Shown one piece after another: positions 25,328 to 33,422 of a stretch of DNA of 64,000 nucleotides (its first letter is position 1; every line of letters begins with the position of its first letter). This stretch comes from Runella sp. CRIBMP (GTDB lineage Bacteria; Bacteroidota; Bacteroidia; Cytophagales; Spirosomataceae): NCBI RefSeq assembly GCF_009905605.1, contig NZ_JAAAKZ010000001.1:1116001-1180000 (forward strand). Reading direction: 5' to 3'. A model generated the notes under the pieces. It did no database searches. It saw nothing but the letters and a program-made list of their open reading frames with translations, and was not told where the DNA came from. Made by a program: the position numbers and the translations under genes.

Positions 25328-26155
25328 TTATAACCCCGCAATCAGCTTTTGGTTAAGAACCACGTAATCGTCGTTTTTGGCTTGTTTAGCCATTTCCATC
25401 GACTTCATGGCGGTGGCTTTTGCGCCTGCTTTGTCGCCCGCTTTAGCCTGTACTTTGGCTTTCAGGTGCATTACCCAATACGCCGTAGGTTGTGCTTCAA
25501 CGGCTTTGTTGGCCCATTCCAGCGCTTTGTTGATGTCTTTGCCGTTGTCAAAATAATAGCTGGCGGCTTGGAAATACGGGCGGCTATCTACGGTCATGGC
25601 GGTGTTGATTTGTGCCATGATTTTAGCGTCAATATCAGCCACTACTGGTATCTGTACGGCGGTATTTTCCCACAGGATTTGAATGTCGGCCGAAGAGGCG
25701 GTGAGGTTACCCAAAATGATGGTAAAATTCTCAATCATCATCGGCAATTGCATCGACTCTACTTTAAAGCGAGCTACATCATCTTCAGTTTTATAGCCCG
25801 TTAAACCACTGTTGTTGGCACCTTTGTTAATGATAATTTCCCATTCGTTGGCAGTCGGTACAGAATAGATAGCGTACGAACCTGCTTTTACGGGCACTCC
25901 ACCCACTTTTACGTCTTCTCCGAAGGTCACTTTGGTGGCGGCGTTGGCACCTGTTCTCCAGATTTTACCAAAAGGCACCAAATCACCAAAAATTTTGCGG
26001 CCCTTTGCGGCGGGGCGAGAATAAGTGATTTCGATGGAAGAAAGCGCAAAGTCCTGCTTGAGGGTTTGGGTTGGACTGGGAGCGGGTGTCTTGATTCCCT
26101 GGGCCGATGCGCCTACTGAAAATAGGACAAAAAGAAGTACAACAACTTTTTTCAT
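25328..26155 (-). CDS. DUF2911 domain protein
   Basis: 275 residues with a signal peptide (ends ASAQG). The first two thirds are the DUF2911 beta domain: ITYSRPAAKGRKIFGDLVPFG, WRTGANAATKVTFGEDV and AGSYAIYSVP (from residues about 45-110). The last 80 residues form one or two TPR-like helical repeats (YFQAASYYFDNGKDINKALEW). The function is unknown, but the family is frequent in Bacteroidota and exported. Single gene. Confidence 0.85.
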   Translation of the reverse strand: MKKVVVLLFVLFSVGASAQGIKTPAPSPTQTLKQDFALSSIEITYSRPAAKGRKIFGDLVPFGKIWRTGANAATKVTFGEDVKVGGVPVKAGSYAIYSVPTANEWEIIINKGANNSGLTGYKTEDDVARFKVESMQLPMMIENFTIILGNLTASSADIQILWENTAVQIPVVADIDAKIMAQINTAMTVDSRPYFQAASYYFDNGKDINKALEWANKAVEAQPTAYWVMHLKAKVQAKAGDKAGAKATAMKSMEMAKQAKNDDYVVLNQKLIAGL

Positions 26156-26401
26156 TTGATTTTTGAGGGTTTTGTTTTGATAAGTAATGTGCGTAGTCTA
26201 TCGACTGTTGGCAGAAGTGTAAACTCAATTATCAGCCAAATAATTCAAAAAAATGAAGTTAAAGTGAAGCATTTGCTTGAATAACGCAAGTGAGTACTGA
26301 TTTATATCATCATTTTCATGCAGAGAAATGTCGATTTTTGAAAGGTTGGGAATGAGTTTATATCCCTTCGTCGAATCATTTATTAAAACACTGTTTTCCA
26401 C

Positions 26402-28210
26402 ATGTCAACACAACATACATTTCATATTCCCGTCATGGGGCTGGGATTTACGATGGAATCGCCCATTAAAGTGGCGAGGTTTGGGATTTCGTCAGTTATT
26501 TCTATCATTGAAGACGAACTGATGGAACGCCTCCGCGAGTTGTACAGCCCGTGGGTAAATGAGACTTTTGTTCCGATCACTGAGCAGGTGGAGGATTGGC
26601 GCGCCAAACGAATTCAGTCATATCTCAATCTTGTCAATCGGATTGTGACGCAACAGGTAGAAAAGCTCCGAAATCTGCCGTTTGTGATGGGTACCGAAAT
26701 TGTAAAATACTTCGAACTCCTCCCCGACGATTCGTCGGTCAAGGCGCTTTATCAAAACATGATGTCGTTGGAGGAAGGTGAGGCCAAAGCACAGTTGCAG
26801 GAAAAATTGCGGGGAGAAATCAAACCGGGGGCGATTGATGTCAACATCATGGCGAAGGTAGACAGAAATAATTACACCAAAGACGGAGAAATGTTGCCCA
26901 AGGAGTTTTCGGACGCCCTTTCCAGTTTAAGGGGATTCGCCCAAAGTGATTTGGAATCTTCAGTGGTTTTTTCGGCTGGATACAACCCGCGTTTGTACGC
27001 ATATATTGATACTTTCAGTGACTTTTTCCCCGATGAAAAAGGCTACCTAAAAAAGAAGATTGTATTGAAAGTAAGCGATTACCGCTCGGCTCTGACCCAA
27101 GGAAAAATATTGGCTAAAAAGGGTTTGTGGGTGTCAGAATTCAGAATTGAATCGGGATTGAACTGCGGCGGACACGCGTTTGCGACCGATGGCTTATTGT
27201 TGGGGCCAATCATGGAGGAATTTAAAGCCAATCGAGAAGCATTGGCCGCAGAGCTGTGGACGATGTGCAACCAAGCCTTGACGACCAAAGGCGTACCTAC
27301 GTTTGAAACCCAACCTGTGCTACGTGTCACGGTGCAGGGAGGCATTGGCACGGCCCACGAAAATGCCTTTTTGCTCGACTATTATCAGGCCGATGCCACG
27401 GGTTGGGGTAGTCCCTTTTTGTTGGTGCCCGAAGCCACGAGTGTCGACGAAAATACGCTCCAGGCACTGGCTACCGCTAAGCCTGATGATTATTATTTGA
27501 GCCATGCCTCGCCGCTAGGGATTCCGTTCAATAACTTTCGGAAAAGTACCGCTCAGCATCAGTTGGCGGCACGGATTGCGAAGAACCGTCCGGGAAGTCC
27601 TTGCTATAAAAAGTTTTTGGTGGCCAATACCGAGTTTACCGAAATTCCGATTTGTGCGGCTTCGCGCCAATACCAACATCTGAAAATCAATCAGTTGAAA
27701 GAACAAAATCTTTCGCCGGAAGTTTACGAAGCGCAGTTGGCGGAAGTAACGGAAAAGGATTGCCTTTGCGAAGGGCTGGGCGCGTCGGCGTTGTTGAGTG
27801 AAGGGCTCAAACCAGCGCACAACCTCAACGCCGTGACGATTTGTCCGGGGCCTAATTTGGCGTATTTCTCGGGGGTTTTTACGTTGCAGCAGATGGTTGA
27901 CCACATTTATGGGCGCCTGAACTTGCTCAACTCCGTGAAGCGTTCCAACCTGTTTGTGAATGAATTAAGAATGTACGTAAAATACTTTGACGATGAGTTG
28001 AAGAAAAGTGCGGACAATCTAACCACCAAGAAGGTACGCTATCTGCAACTATTTCAAAACAATCTTTTGCAAGGTGTTGCTTATTACAAAGAACTCCTTC
28101 CCTCACTCAAAAACGAAGCTGAACGTTATCTGGAAGAGATGAAGGAGGAGTTAAATCAGTTTGAAAACACGATAAGAAATAAGACGGTGCCCGTTCCAGT
28201 AAATGCCTAA
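26402..28210 (+). CDS. Large conserved protein of unknown function, cysteine-bearing
   Basis: 602 residues, no signal peptide, starting at the ATG at 26402. No family could be named. Visible features: an opening VMGLGFTMESPIKVARFGIS (11-30) that resembles the start of FMN-dependent TIM barrels; SGLNCGGHAF (251-260); VQGGIGT (311-317) followed by GWGSPFLLVPEA, like a flavin phosphate-binding loop; and cysteines at about 255, 289, 401, 418, 454, 456 and 481 (including CLCEG and ICPGPN). The last 100 residues are helical and charged. A flavin and/or iron-sulfur oxidoreductase is a reasonable guess only. It stands alone between a divergent gene and a terminator. Confidence 0.6.
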   Translation: MSTQHTFHIPVMGLGFTMESPIKVARFGISSVISIIEDELMERLRELYSPWVNETFVPITEQVEDWRAKRIQSYLNLVNRIVTQQVEKLRNLPFVMGTEIVKYFELLPDDSSVKALYQNMMSLEEGEAKAQLQEKLRGEIKPGAIDVNIMAKVDRNNYTKDGEMLPKEFSDALSSLRGFAQSDLESSVVFSAGYNPRLYAYIDTFSDFFPDEKGYLKKKIVLKVSDYRSALTQGKILAKKGLWVSEFRIESGLNCGGHAFATDGLLLGPIMEEFKANREALAAELWTMCNQALTTKGVPTFETQPVLRVTVQGGIGTAHENAFLLDYYQADATGWGSPFLLVPEATSVDENTLQALATAKPDDYYLSHASPLGIPFNNFRKSTAQHQLAARIAKNRPGSPCYKKFLVANTEFTEIPICAASRQYQHLKINQLKEQNLSPEVYEAQLAEVTEKDCLCEGLGASALLSEGLKPAHNLNAVTICPGPNLAYFSGVFTLQQMVDHIYGRLNLLNSVKRSNLFVNELRMYVKYFDDELKKSADNLTTKKVRYLQLFQNNLLQGVAYYKELLPSLKNEAERYLEEMKEELNQFENTIRNKTVPVPVNA

Positions 28211-28246
28211 ACGTAGGATATTTTTTTAGTGGGTTTAATTGTTTCT

Positions 28247-28279
28247 AGTGGTCCGCAAGTTTTGCTGACCACTTTTTTG
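28247..28279 (+). terminator. Terminator after the 602-residue protein gene
   Basis: AGTGGTC pairs with GACCACT, with an inner GCAA/TTGC, followed by six T residues. It starts 37 bp after the stop codon. Confidence 0.8.
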
Positions 28280-28371
28280 TTTAAAACTGTAGAAAAAGAA
28301 AGAGGTTAGTAAACAGATTTGTTCATTAATTGTAAAATTGATAAATTATTACATCCTAAGGAATTTTGATT

Positions 28372-29103
28372 ATGAATAAAGTTGCAATAATCATTCTTGT
28401 ATTTCTTTGCAGTTCATTTGATGAGCCAAGGCTTAATAGCTTCTTTGTAAGTAAATACAATGGATGTGTTTTGAAAATGAATAAGAGTATCAGAAAGAAA
28501 TTAAAATGGGAAATGTTTACTAATGGTTCTATAAAGCCTATTTATTCAATTCCAGACAGTGGTTTCTATAGTAAAGAAGGAATTGTTACAAATGATTGCA
28601 GAAAAGTAATTTTTATAAATGATTACCCAGTTGGAGAGAAACCAAATGATTCTGAGAAAATGCTCTTTTTTTATGAAGATGGCCATCATACTTCTACCTA
28701 CAGTTGGAAGGATTTTCAGGTTGACAGCTTAATGATAAGAAGAAGTATAGGTCACTTTGAGTGGTTATTGGATTTTGAATTACAGGATGAGGAACGTAAA
28801 TTTACGTTGATAACTCGTGATTGGTGGGAATACGAATTTGTAACTTTAACAGGTAAATTTTTGACAAAAAAAAGGCCTGTAGGGTTTGATGAAAACACTG
28901 TAATTGTGCGGGGTAAATTTTACAGAAGCCCTGCTACAACCAAATCAAGGATGTACATTACAAAGCAATTAGCGGGTAAAACTGTTCAGGAAAAATATAT
29001 TGACTTTGACGCTAATCGATTTGGTATTGGGACATGGAATAGTGTTCTTATGATACGAGACGGGGAAGATATTACTCCTGAAAAGTACCGTCGTTTTTTC
29101 TAA
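28372..29103 (+). CDS. Hypothetical exported protein, AT-rich
   Basis: 243 residues from the ATG at 28372, preceded by AAGGA at a good distance. An alternative TTG at 28366 adds two residues. The N-terminus is a short hydrophobic stretch ending LFLCSS-like (VAIIILVFLCSSF), a possible signal or lipoprotein leader. The rest is polar and beta-rich, with several Trp and Tyr residues, and no recognised domain. The base composition is clearly more AT-rich than neighbouring genes, which hints at acquisition by transfer. It is followed 23 bp later by an antitoxin-like fossil. Confidence 0.65.
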   Translation: MNKVAIIILVFLCSSFDEPRLNSFFVSKYNGCVLKMNKSIRKKLKWEMFTNGSIKPIYSIPDSGFYSKEGIVTNDCRKVIFINDYPVGEKPNDSEKMLFFYEDGHHTSTYSWKDFQVDSLMIRRSIGHFEWLLDFELQDEERKFTLITRDWWEYEFVTLTGKFLTKKRPVGFDENTVIVRGKFYRSPATTKSRMYITKQLAGKTVQEKYIDFDANRFGIGTWNSVLMIRDGEDITPEKYRRFF

Positions 29104-29126
29104 ATGCATTAAATCATATTAAAATC

Positions 29127-29300
29127 ATGACTACAATCACCAAAAATACTCCTCCCGCTGAAATTGAGAAAAAACTCAAAAAAGCGCAACCTAAACCGGT
29201 CGGATTAGATACCAGCAAATATTTTGGTAAAGTAAAATGGAAGGAAGATCATTTAAAATTTTAGCAAGAATTTAGGGAAAAGTGTTTTATTGAATTTTGA
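29127..29300 (+). pseudogene. Antitoxin-like small gene interrupted by a stop
   Basis: An ATG at 29127 opens 45 codons ending at TAG (29262-29264). The end GLDTSKYFGKVKWKEDHLKF resembles the C-terminal toxin-binding tail of small Bacteroidota antitoxins (pattern D-x-K-K-Y-x-G-x-L-x-x-x-D-x-L-x-x-Q-K-x-L-R). Reading through the TAG in the same frame gives QEFREK and then stops at 29300, which continues the same pattern (QKELRDEW-like). This suggests a nonsense mutation in an antitoxin gene. No PIN or other toxin gene follows. The short form could still be made. Confidence 0.5.
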
Positions 29301-29320
29301 GCCTATATCTTTGCATCTGT

Positions 29321-29352
29321 CCCTTGGGCTATGCAACTACACAGCCCAAGGG
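29321..29352 (-). terminator. Hairpin after DUF4965 gene
   Basis: A 10-bp perfect stem CCCTTGGGCT/AGCCCAAGGG with a 12-nt loop, 9 bp beyond the stop of the minus-strand DUF4965 gene. The T tract is weak, so termination is likely but not certain. Confidence 0.55.
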
Positions 29353-29361
29353 TTGTAGCAT

Positions 29362-31857
29362 TTACTTCTTCTGCTTTTTCGCCAGTTTTTCCTCTAACAC
29401 TTTCATATAATACCCTCCCACGACCGAGCGGGCGGTAAAACCTACACGCTTGGCGTTGGGGGTTTCGTGCCAATCGGTAAGGGGTGTGCGAGGTTGGGTC
29501 TCGTTGGCAAATTTCCAAACCGGCTGCATCAGGGATTGAAAATCAGCGGGCGATTGCGCCAGTACGGCCGTCCACAAAATCCAGTCGGATTTGGTATAGG
29601 TCTTGCGACTGTCGAGCGGTAGGCCGTAGGGTTGCTGTATTTTGAGGTAATATTTGATTTCCTTCTCCGCCACCGAAGGGGGGAAAACGTTAAATTTCAA
29701 CAGCTTGTCCCAAACCAAATTGTACTTCTGTGACCATGTATTGCCCTTGTCGAACGTCAGGGCGTAGTGGTCGCCCACATCGGCCATTGTTTGCCAACGG
29801 GTGGCTAGGCTGAGGGCCAAGTCGAGGTATTTCTTGCCAGTAGCCGCGTCTCCGATTTTATGAGCAAGCTGTCCGTAAGCGGCAATCCCCAAAATAGCTT
29901 TGATGGAAAGGTTGGCATTACGGGCCAAATGTCCCGCAAAATCGTCGGTACAAAGCTGATTGGCGGGGTCGAACCCATCCCTTTCTAGAAATTCCACCCA
30001 AGTAGAGAGCGTTTTCCAGTGTTGTTTGGCAAAATCTGCGTTCCCTTCAGCGGCGGCGACGGCGGCCGTGAGTAGGAGCATATTGCCACCTTCTTCCACG
30101 GGCATGTCTTCGGGGTAAGTTTGTCCGTTGGCTAGTGGATAGGTTCCTACATCATGCGCAGGGAAGGGTTTGGTCCATTGGCCGCTTTCGCTGTAATCAA
30201 AGATAGGCCGCAGCATTCCTTTCATCAACTCGATATTGTACGCCAAAAACAACGGAGCCGAAGGGTACGTTACATCTACGGTGCCGATGGAGCCGTTGGA
30301 GAAGTTTTCTTTTGAGAAAAACAACAGCTCACCGTTGGGTTTGGCCACTATTTTGTGGGCAGCAATAGCTTGCCGATAGGCTAGGTTGCAGAGTTCAGCG
30401 TATTGTTTGCCGCCCACTTTGAAGGCGTCGTTTTCAATGGTTTTATCGAATGCTGCACATTTTAGTTGAATAGCGGGGTACTCTTTTTCGGCCAGTGTCA
30501 AGAGTTGTTCGATGGTCACTTTACCCGTTCTATTCCACCACGGGCGCAAGTTTGTGCCAAAATACTGAACCGAGTATACGTCATCGTATGCCACGAGCAA
30601 ATGACTTGTTTTAAGCGTGTTTTCTACTTTTCCAACGTTAACAACTGCACTTACGGCCATGTCGGCGGCCGTACCCGCAGCAACCGCCGTCGATGAGGTT
30701 TGATTACTAACAAAGTTTTCTTTCAACATCCTAAATGCACCGCTTGCGAGTTGGGTTTGGGGGTTTTGAGGAACCGCTAAGTAGGCATAGCCCCAATCAA
30801 TGCGTACATCATCGCCTTTTTTCTTGAGCAACGGTTGCTCTTTGGTGCCGATAGACAGCCAGTTTAGGTTGGTTGCTTTACCGTTGTTTGTTACTACTTC
30901 TTGATTGGGTAAGTTGGTGGCAACGGTGCCTGCTATTCCCGTAAATAATTGTACATCGTGGGGTTTGGCGTCGTTGGATTGCACCGAATAAGTGATGTAG
31001 CTGACGGGCCGCGCGGTTACTTCAAGGTCGTTTAATAAAAGAGGAGACAAAAAACTGACCGTCAGATTTATTCCTCCCGCCCTGAAACTATACGTTGTTT
31101 TGGTGGCGGTAAGTTCGGCCTTGGTTTGCTCGGCCAATGGAAGCGGCTCGGCTTTAATTTCTTGGGCAAGGCCCGCGTCAATAAAGGCATTTCCGCTGGT
31201 GTGCAGTGCATAAATCGTCAACAGGTTTTGGCCTTTTTTTAATGTTTGCAGTGCTTTGGCGGGAATAGTGTACGGACGATAATCTTCGGCTACGCTGTGG
31301 TGTTCAAAGAGGGGAATCCCGTTGAGAAACACTTCCACTTCGTCATTGTAAGCCAGCATAAGTCGAAGGGCGCTTGGGTCGGTTTGGCCGTCCCAATCAA
31401 AACTGCGCCGAATCCAAACTCCGCCTTTTGTCCAAGACAGGTGGCTGCGGTCGGTGTGTGAACCAAACGGAAGCCGCCCCGTTTGCCATTTAGCATCGTC
31501 AAAATTGCTTTCTTTCCAGCTTTCGCTGGGCTTCTCAAAGGTATATTTGACCGAAACGTTGGCATCGGCTCCCGTGGATAAAACGGATTTATATTGGATG
31601 GGCGTTGCACCCATAAATTGATAGGCTTTGCCATCTACGCGCACAATCCCTTCCATGGATTGCGGCTTGCTAGTCCAGTGGGTAGTAGCTACATCCGTCA
31701 GGTGGTCGCCCTCCGACCAAATGCTGAAATAAGGGTCGTGGGTTATGAGTGGGTAGGCTGGTGGGCGGAGGGTTTGGGCTTGGAGGGTGAGGGAGAAAAG
31801 CGCAATGAGGCAGAGCGAATAGCCAAATGCGGCATTTGCATAAATTCGTTGTTGCAT
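29362..31857 (-). CDS. Glutaminase-like DUF4965/DUF5127/DUF1793 family protein
   Basis: 831 residues with a signal peptide (ends LQAQ). The order matches the fungal-type glutaminase-A family found in Bacteroidota: an N-terminal DUF4964 region (PPAYPLITHDPYFSIWS near 33-49), a DUF5127 beta domain, DUF4965 (YNLAYRQAIAAHK-like stretch, ending near 560), and a C-terminal alpha/alpha toroid DUF1793 (DVGTYPLANGQ, EEGGNMLLL, VWDKLLKFNVFP, TDWHETPNAKRVGFTARSVVGG in parts). Members are exported and presumed to hydrolyse glutamine or glycoside-like substrates; activity is not proven for bacterial forms. Single gene, divergent from the homogentisate operon. Confidence 0.85.
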   Translation of the reverse strand: MQQRIYANAAFGYSLCLIALFSLTLQAQTLRPPAYPLITHDPYFSIWSEGDHLTDVATTHWTSKPQSMEGIVRVDGKAYQFMGATPIQYKSVLSTGADANVSVKYTFEKPSESWKESNFDDAKWQTGRLPFGSHTDRSHLSWTKGGVWIRRSFDWDGQTDPSALRLMLAYNDEVEVFLNGIPLFEHHSVAEDYRPYTIPAKALQTLKKGQNLLTIYALHTSGNAFIDAGLAQEIKAEPLPLAEQTKAELTATKTTYSFRAGGINLTVSFLSPLLLNDLEVTARPVSYITYSVQSNDAKPHDVQLFTGIAGTVATNLPNQEVVTNNGKATNLNWLSIGTKEQPLLKKKGDDVRIDWGYAYLAVPQNPQTQLASGAFRMLKENFVSNQTSSTAVAAGTAADMAVSAVVNVGKVENTLKTSHLLVAYDDVYSVQYFGTNLRPWWNRTGKVTIEQLLTLAEKEYPAIQLKCAAFDKTIENDAFKVGGKQYAELCNLAYRQAIAAHKIVAKPNGELLFFSKENFSNGSIGTVDVTYPSAPLFLAYNIELMKGMLRPIFDYSESGQWTKPFPAHDVGTYPLANGQTYPEDMPVEEGGNMLLLTAAVAAAEGNADFAKQHWKTLSTWVEFLERDGFDPANQLCTDDFAGHLARNANLSIKAILGIAAYGQLAHKIGDAATGKKYLDLALSLATRWQTMADVGDHYALTFDKGNTWSQKYNLVWDKLLKFNVFPPSVAEKEIKYYLKIQQPYGLPLDSRKTYTKSDWILWTAVLAQSPADFQSLMQPVWKFANETQPRTPLTDWHETPNAKRVGFTARSVVGGYYMKVLEEKLAKKQKK

Positions 31858-32175
31858 GGGTTTTGGAGTGCTTTATTGGATTCTAAGATATGGCGTTAGA
31901 TTATAAAAACATTTGTTTGATGGTTATACTCAATTTAAAATGAGCGGCCTTTATAGTAGTGCTAAGATTTTGCGAGTATCTTGGAATAAATAATGATACG
32001 TAACCATGAAAATTGTAAATAAAGTCTTCAGTCTTCATGGTTGTGCTCTAAAGAAATGTGTATTCGTAATTGGCCAGATATTATGATTTGTATTTATTTG
32101 CTAAGGCAATTATTGCCTTAGCATTTTTATTTTGTAATTTAGCGCATACTTTATTGTATCTTATTAAGAAAGATT
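31858..32175. other. 318-bp divergent intergenic region before the homogentisate operon
   Basis: AT-rich region between the divergent DUF4965 gene and homogentisate dioxygenase gene. It holds an inverted repeat CCATGAA (32004-32010)/TTCATGG (32034-32040) and a strong terminator at 32099-32128. No protein gene longer than about 26 codons is convincing. The layout could encode a small RNA on the plus strand or a regulatory leader. Confidence 0.45.
32099..32128 (+). terminator. Orphan intrinsic terminator upstream of hmgA
   Basis: TGCTAAGGCAAT and ATTGCCTTAGCA form a near-perfect stem followed by TTTTTATTTT. It lies 48 bp upstream of the hmgA start. The only gene upstream is on the other strand, so no known transcript needs it. 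It could end a small RNA or act as a conditional attenuator of the operon. Confidence 0.75.
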
Positions 32176-33336
32176 ATGCCTATTTATCATAAACTCGGCA
32201 AAATTCCTTCCAAACGGCACATTCAATTTGAGAAGCCTGACGGAGGACTATACTACGAACAACTGTTTGGCACGGTCGGCTTCGACGGCATGGCGTCGTT
32301 GATGTATCATGTGCATCGGCCTACGATGGTTAAAGAGATTTTGTCAGAAACGGATGTTTCGCCTAAAATCGCCGTCGAAAAGGGAATAAAAGCGCGGCTG
32401 CTGAAAGGCTTTGACGTACCGCCGAAAGGGGATTTTTTAGAAAGCAGAACTCGACTGTTGGTTAACAGTGATGTCCATATTAGTCTGGCGGCACCTCGCC
32501 AATCATTGACCTCGTATTTTTACAAAAATGCCGACGCCGACGAGTTGTTGTTTATCCACCGTGGTTCAGGAAAACTGCGCACCCAACTCGGAAATATTCC
32601 GTTTGAATACGGTGATTATCTGGTCATTCCAAGGGGTATTATTTATCAAATCGAGTTTGATTCTGAAGATAATCGGTTACTGATTACTGAGTCGTTTCAT
32701 CCGATTTATACGCCCAAGCGGTACCGAAATTGGTTTGGACAATTGCTCGAACATTCGCCCTATTGTGAGCGTGATTACAAACTTCCCGAAGAACTCGAAA
32801 CCCACGATGAAGCGGGAGATTTTGTGATGAAAATCAAAAAACAAGGCAAAATTTACGAAATGCTTTATCCTACGCACCCGTTTGACGTGGTCGGGTGGGA
32901 CGGGTACAATTTTCCCTACGGCTTTTCGATTCATAATTTTGAGCCTATTACGGGGCGTATTCATCAACCGCCGCCTGTACACCAGACCTTTGAGACGAGC
33001 GCGTTTGTAGTGTGTTCGTTTTGTCCGCGCTTGTACGACTATCATCCCAAGGCGATTCCCGCGCCCTACAATCACTCGAATATCGACTCCGATGAAGTGA
33101 TTTACTATGTAGATGGTGATTTTATGAGTCGAAACAACATTGAGCAGGGGCACATCACACTCCATCCGGGCGGTATTCCGCACGGCCCCGCGCCGGGTGC
33201 GTACGAGCGGAGCATTGGCAAAAAAGAAACCATCGAGCTCGCCGTCATGATTGATACCTTCAGGCCGTTGATGGTGACCGAAGAAGCCCTCAAAATTGAC
33301 GATGGAAAGTATTACCAGAGTTGGTTAAGCCCCTAA
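32176..33336 (+). CDS. hmgA: Homogentisate 1,2-dioxygenase
   Basis: 386 residues. Opens the aromatic ring of homogentisate to maleylacetoacetate, in tyrosine and phenylalanine breakdown. The non-haem iron ligands are recognisable: H300 in PYNHSN, E307 (or the adjacent D306) a few residues later, and H336 in IPHGP. The H300-H336 spacing of 36 equals that of human HGD (H335-H371). It is shorter than the mammalian enzyme, as usual for the Bacteroidota type. It is the first gene of an operon with fumarylacetoacetase and a flavin reductase. Its stop codon lies inside a GC-rich repeat (33330-33348). Confidence 0.93.
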   Translation: MPIYHKLGKIPSKRHIQFEKPDGGLYYEQLFGTVGFDGMASLMYHVHRPTMVKEILSETDVSPKIAVEKGIKARLLKGFDVPPKGDFLESRTRLLVNSDVHISLAAPRQSLTSYFYKNADADELLFIHRGSGKLRTQLGNIPFEYGDYLVIPRGIIYQIEFDSEDNRLLITESFHPIYTPKRYRNWFGQLLEHSPYCERDYKLPEELETHDEAGDFVMKIKKQGKIYEMLYPTHPFDVVGWDGYNFPYGFSIHNFEPITGRIHQPPPVHQTFETSAFVVCSFCPRLYDYHPKAIPAPYNHSNIDSDEVIYYVDGDFMSRNNIEQGHITLHPGGIPHGPAPGAYERSIGKKETIELAVMIDTFRPLMVTEEALKIDDGKYYQSWLSP

Positions 33337-33422
33337 CCCCAAAGGGGAGTTCACATCAAAAAATATATTGTAAATGAATAATAACACGATTTGGCTTACT
33401 CCCCCTTCGGGAGGCTGGGGGG
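33330..33422. repeat. Two GC-rich repeat pieces at the hmgA-fahA junction
   Basis: CCCCTAACCCCAAAGGGG (from 33330) contains the hmgA stop. CTCCCCCTTCGGGAGG continuing into a G run (33399-33422) lies inside the start of fahA and codes for the PPSGGWG stretch. Such C4/G4 and CCCTTCGGGAGG segments are widespread small repeats in Bacteroidota genomes. They seem to have inserted at the gene junction and been absorbed into coding sequence. Confidence 0.5.

Noticed and set aside
26596-27500. Small frames within the 602-residue gene
   Set aside because: Overlap the long frame in other frames and lack starts with spacing or composition support.
29306-29313. TATCTTTG, a match to the TAnnTTTG promoter element
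   Set aside because: No -33 element at proper spacing and no plus-strand gene downstream before the convergent DUF4965 gene.
31988-32090. 26-codon reading frame beginning MKIVNKVF in the divergent region
   Set aside because: The start lies within an inverted repeat, there is no family pattern, and codon use is not gene-like.
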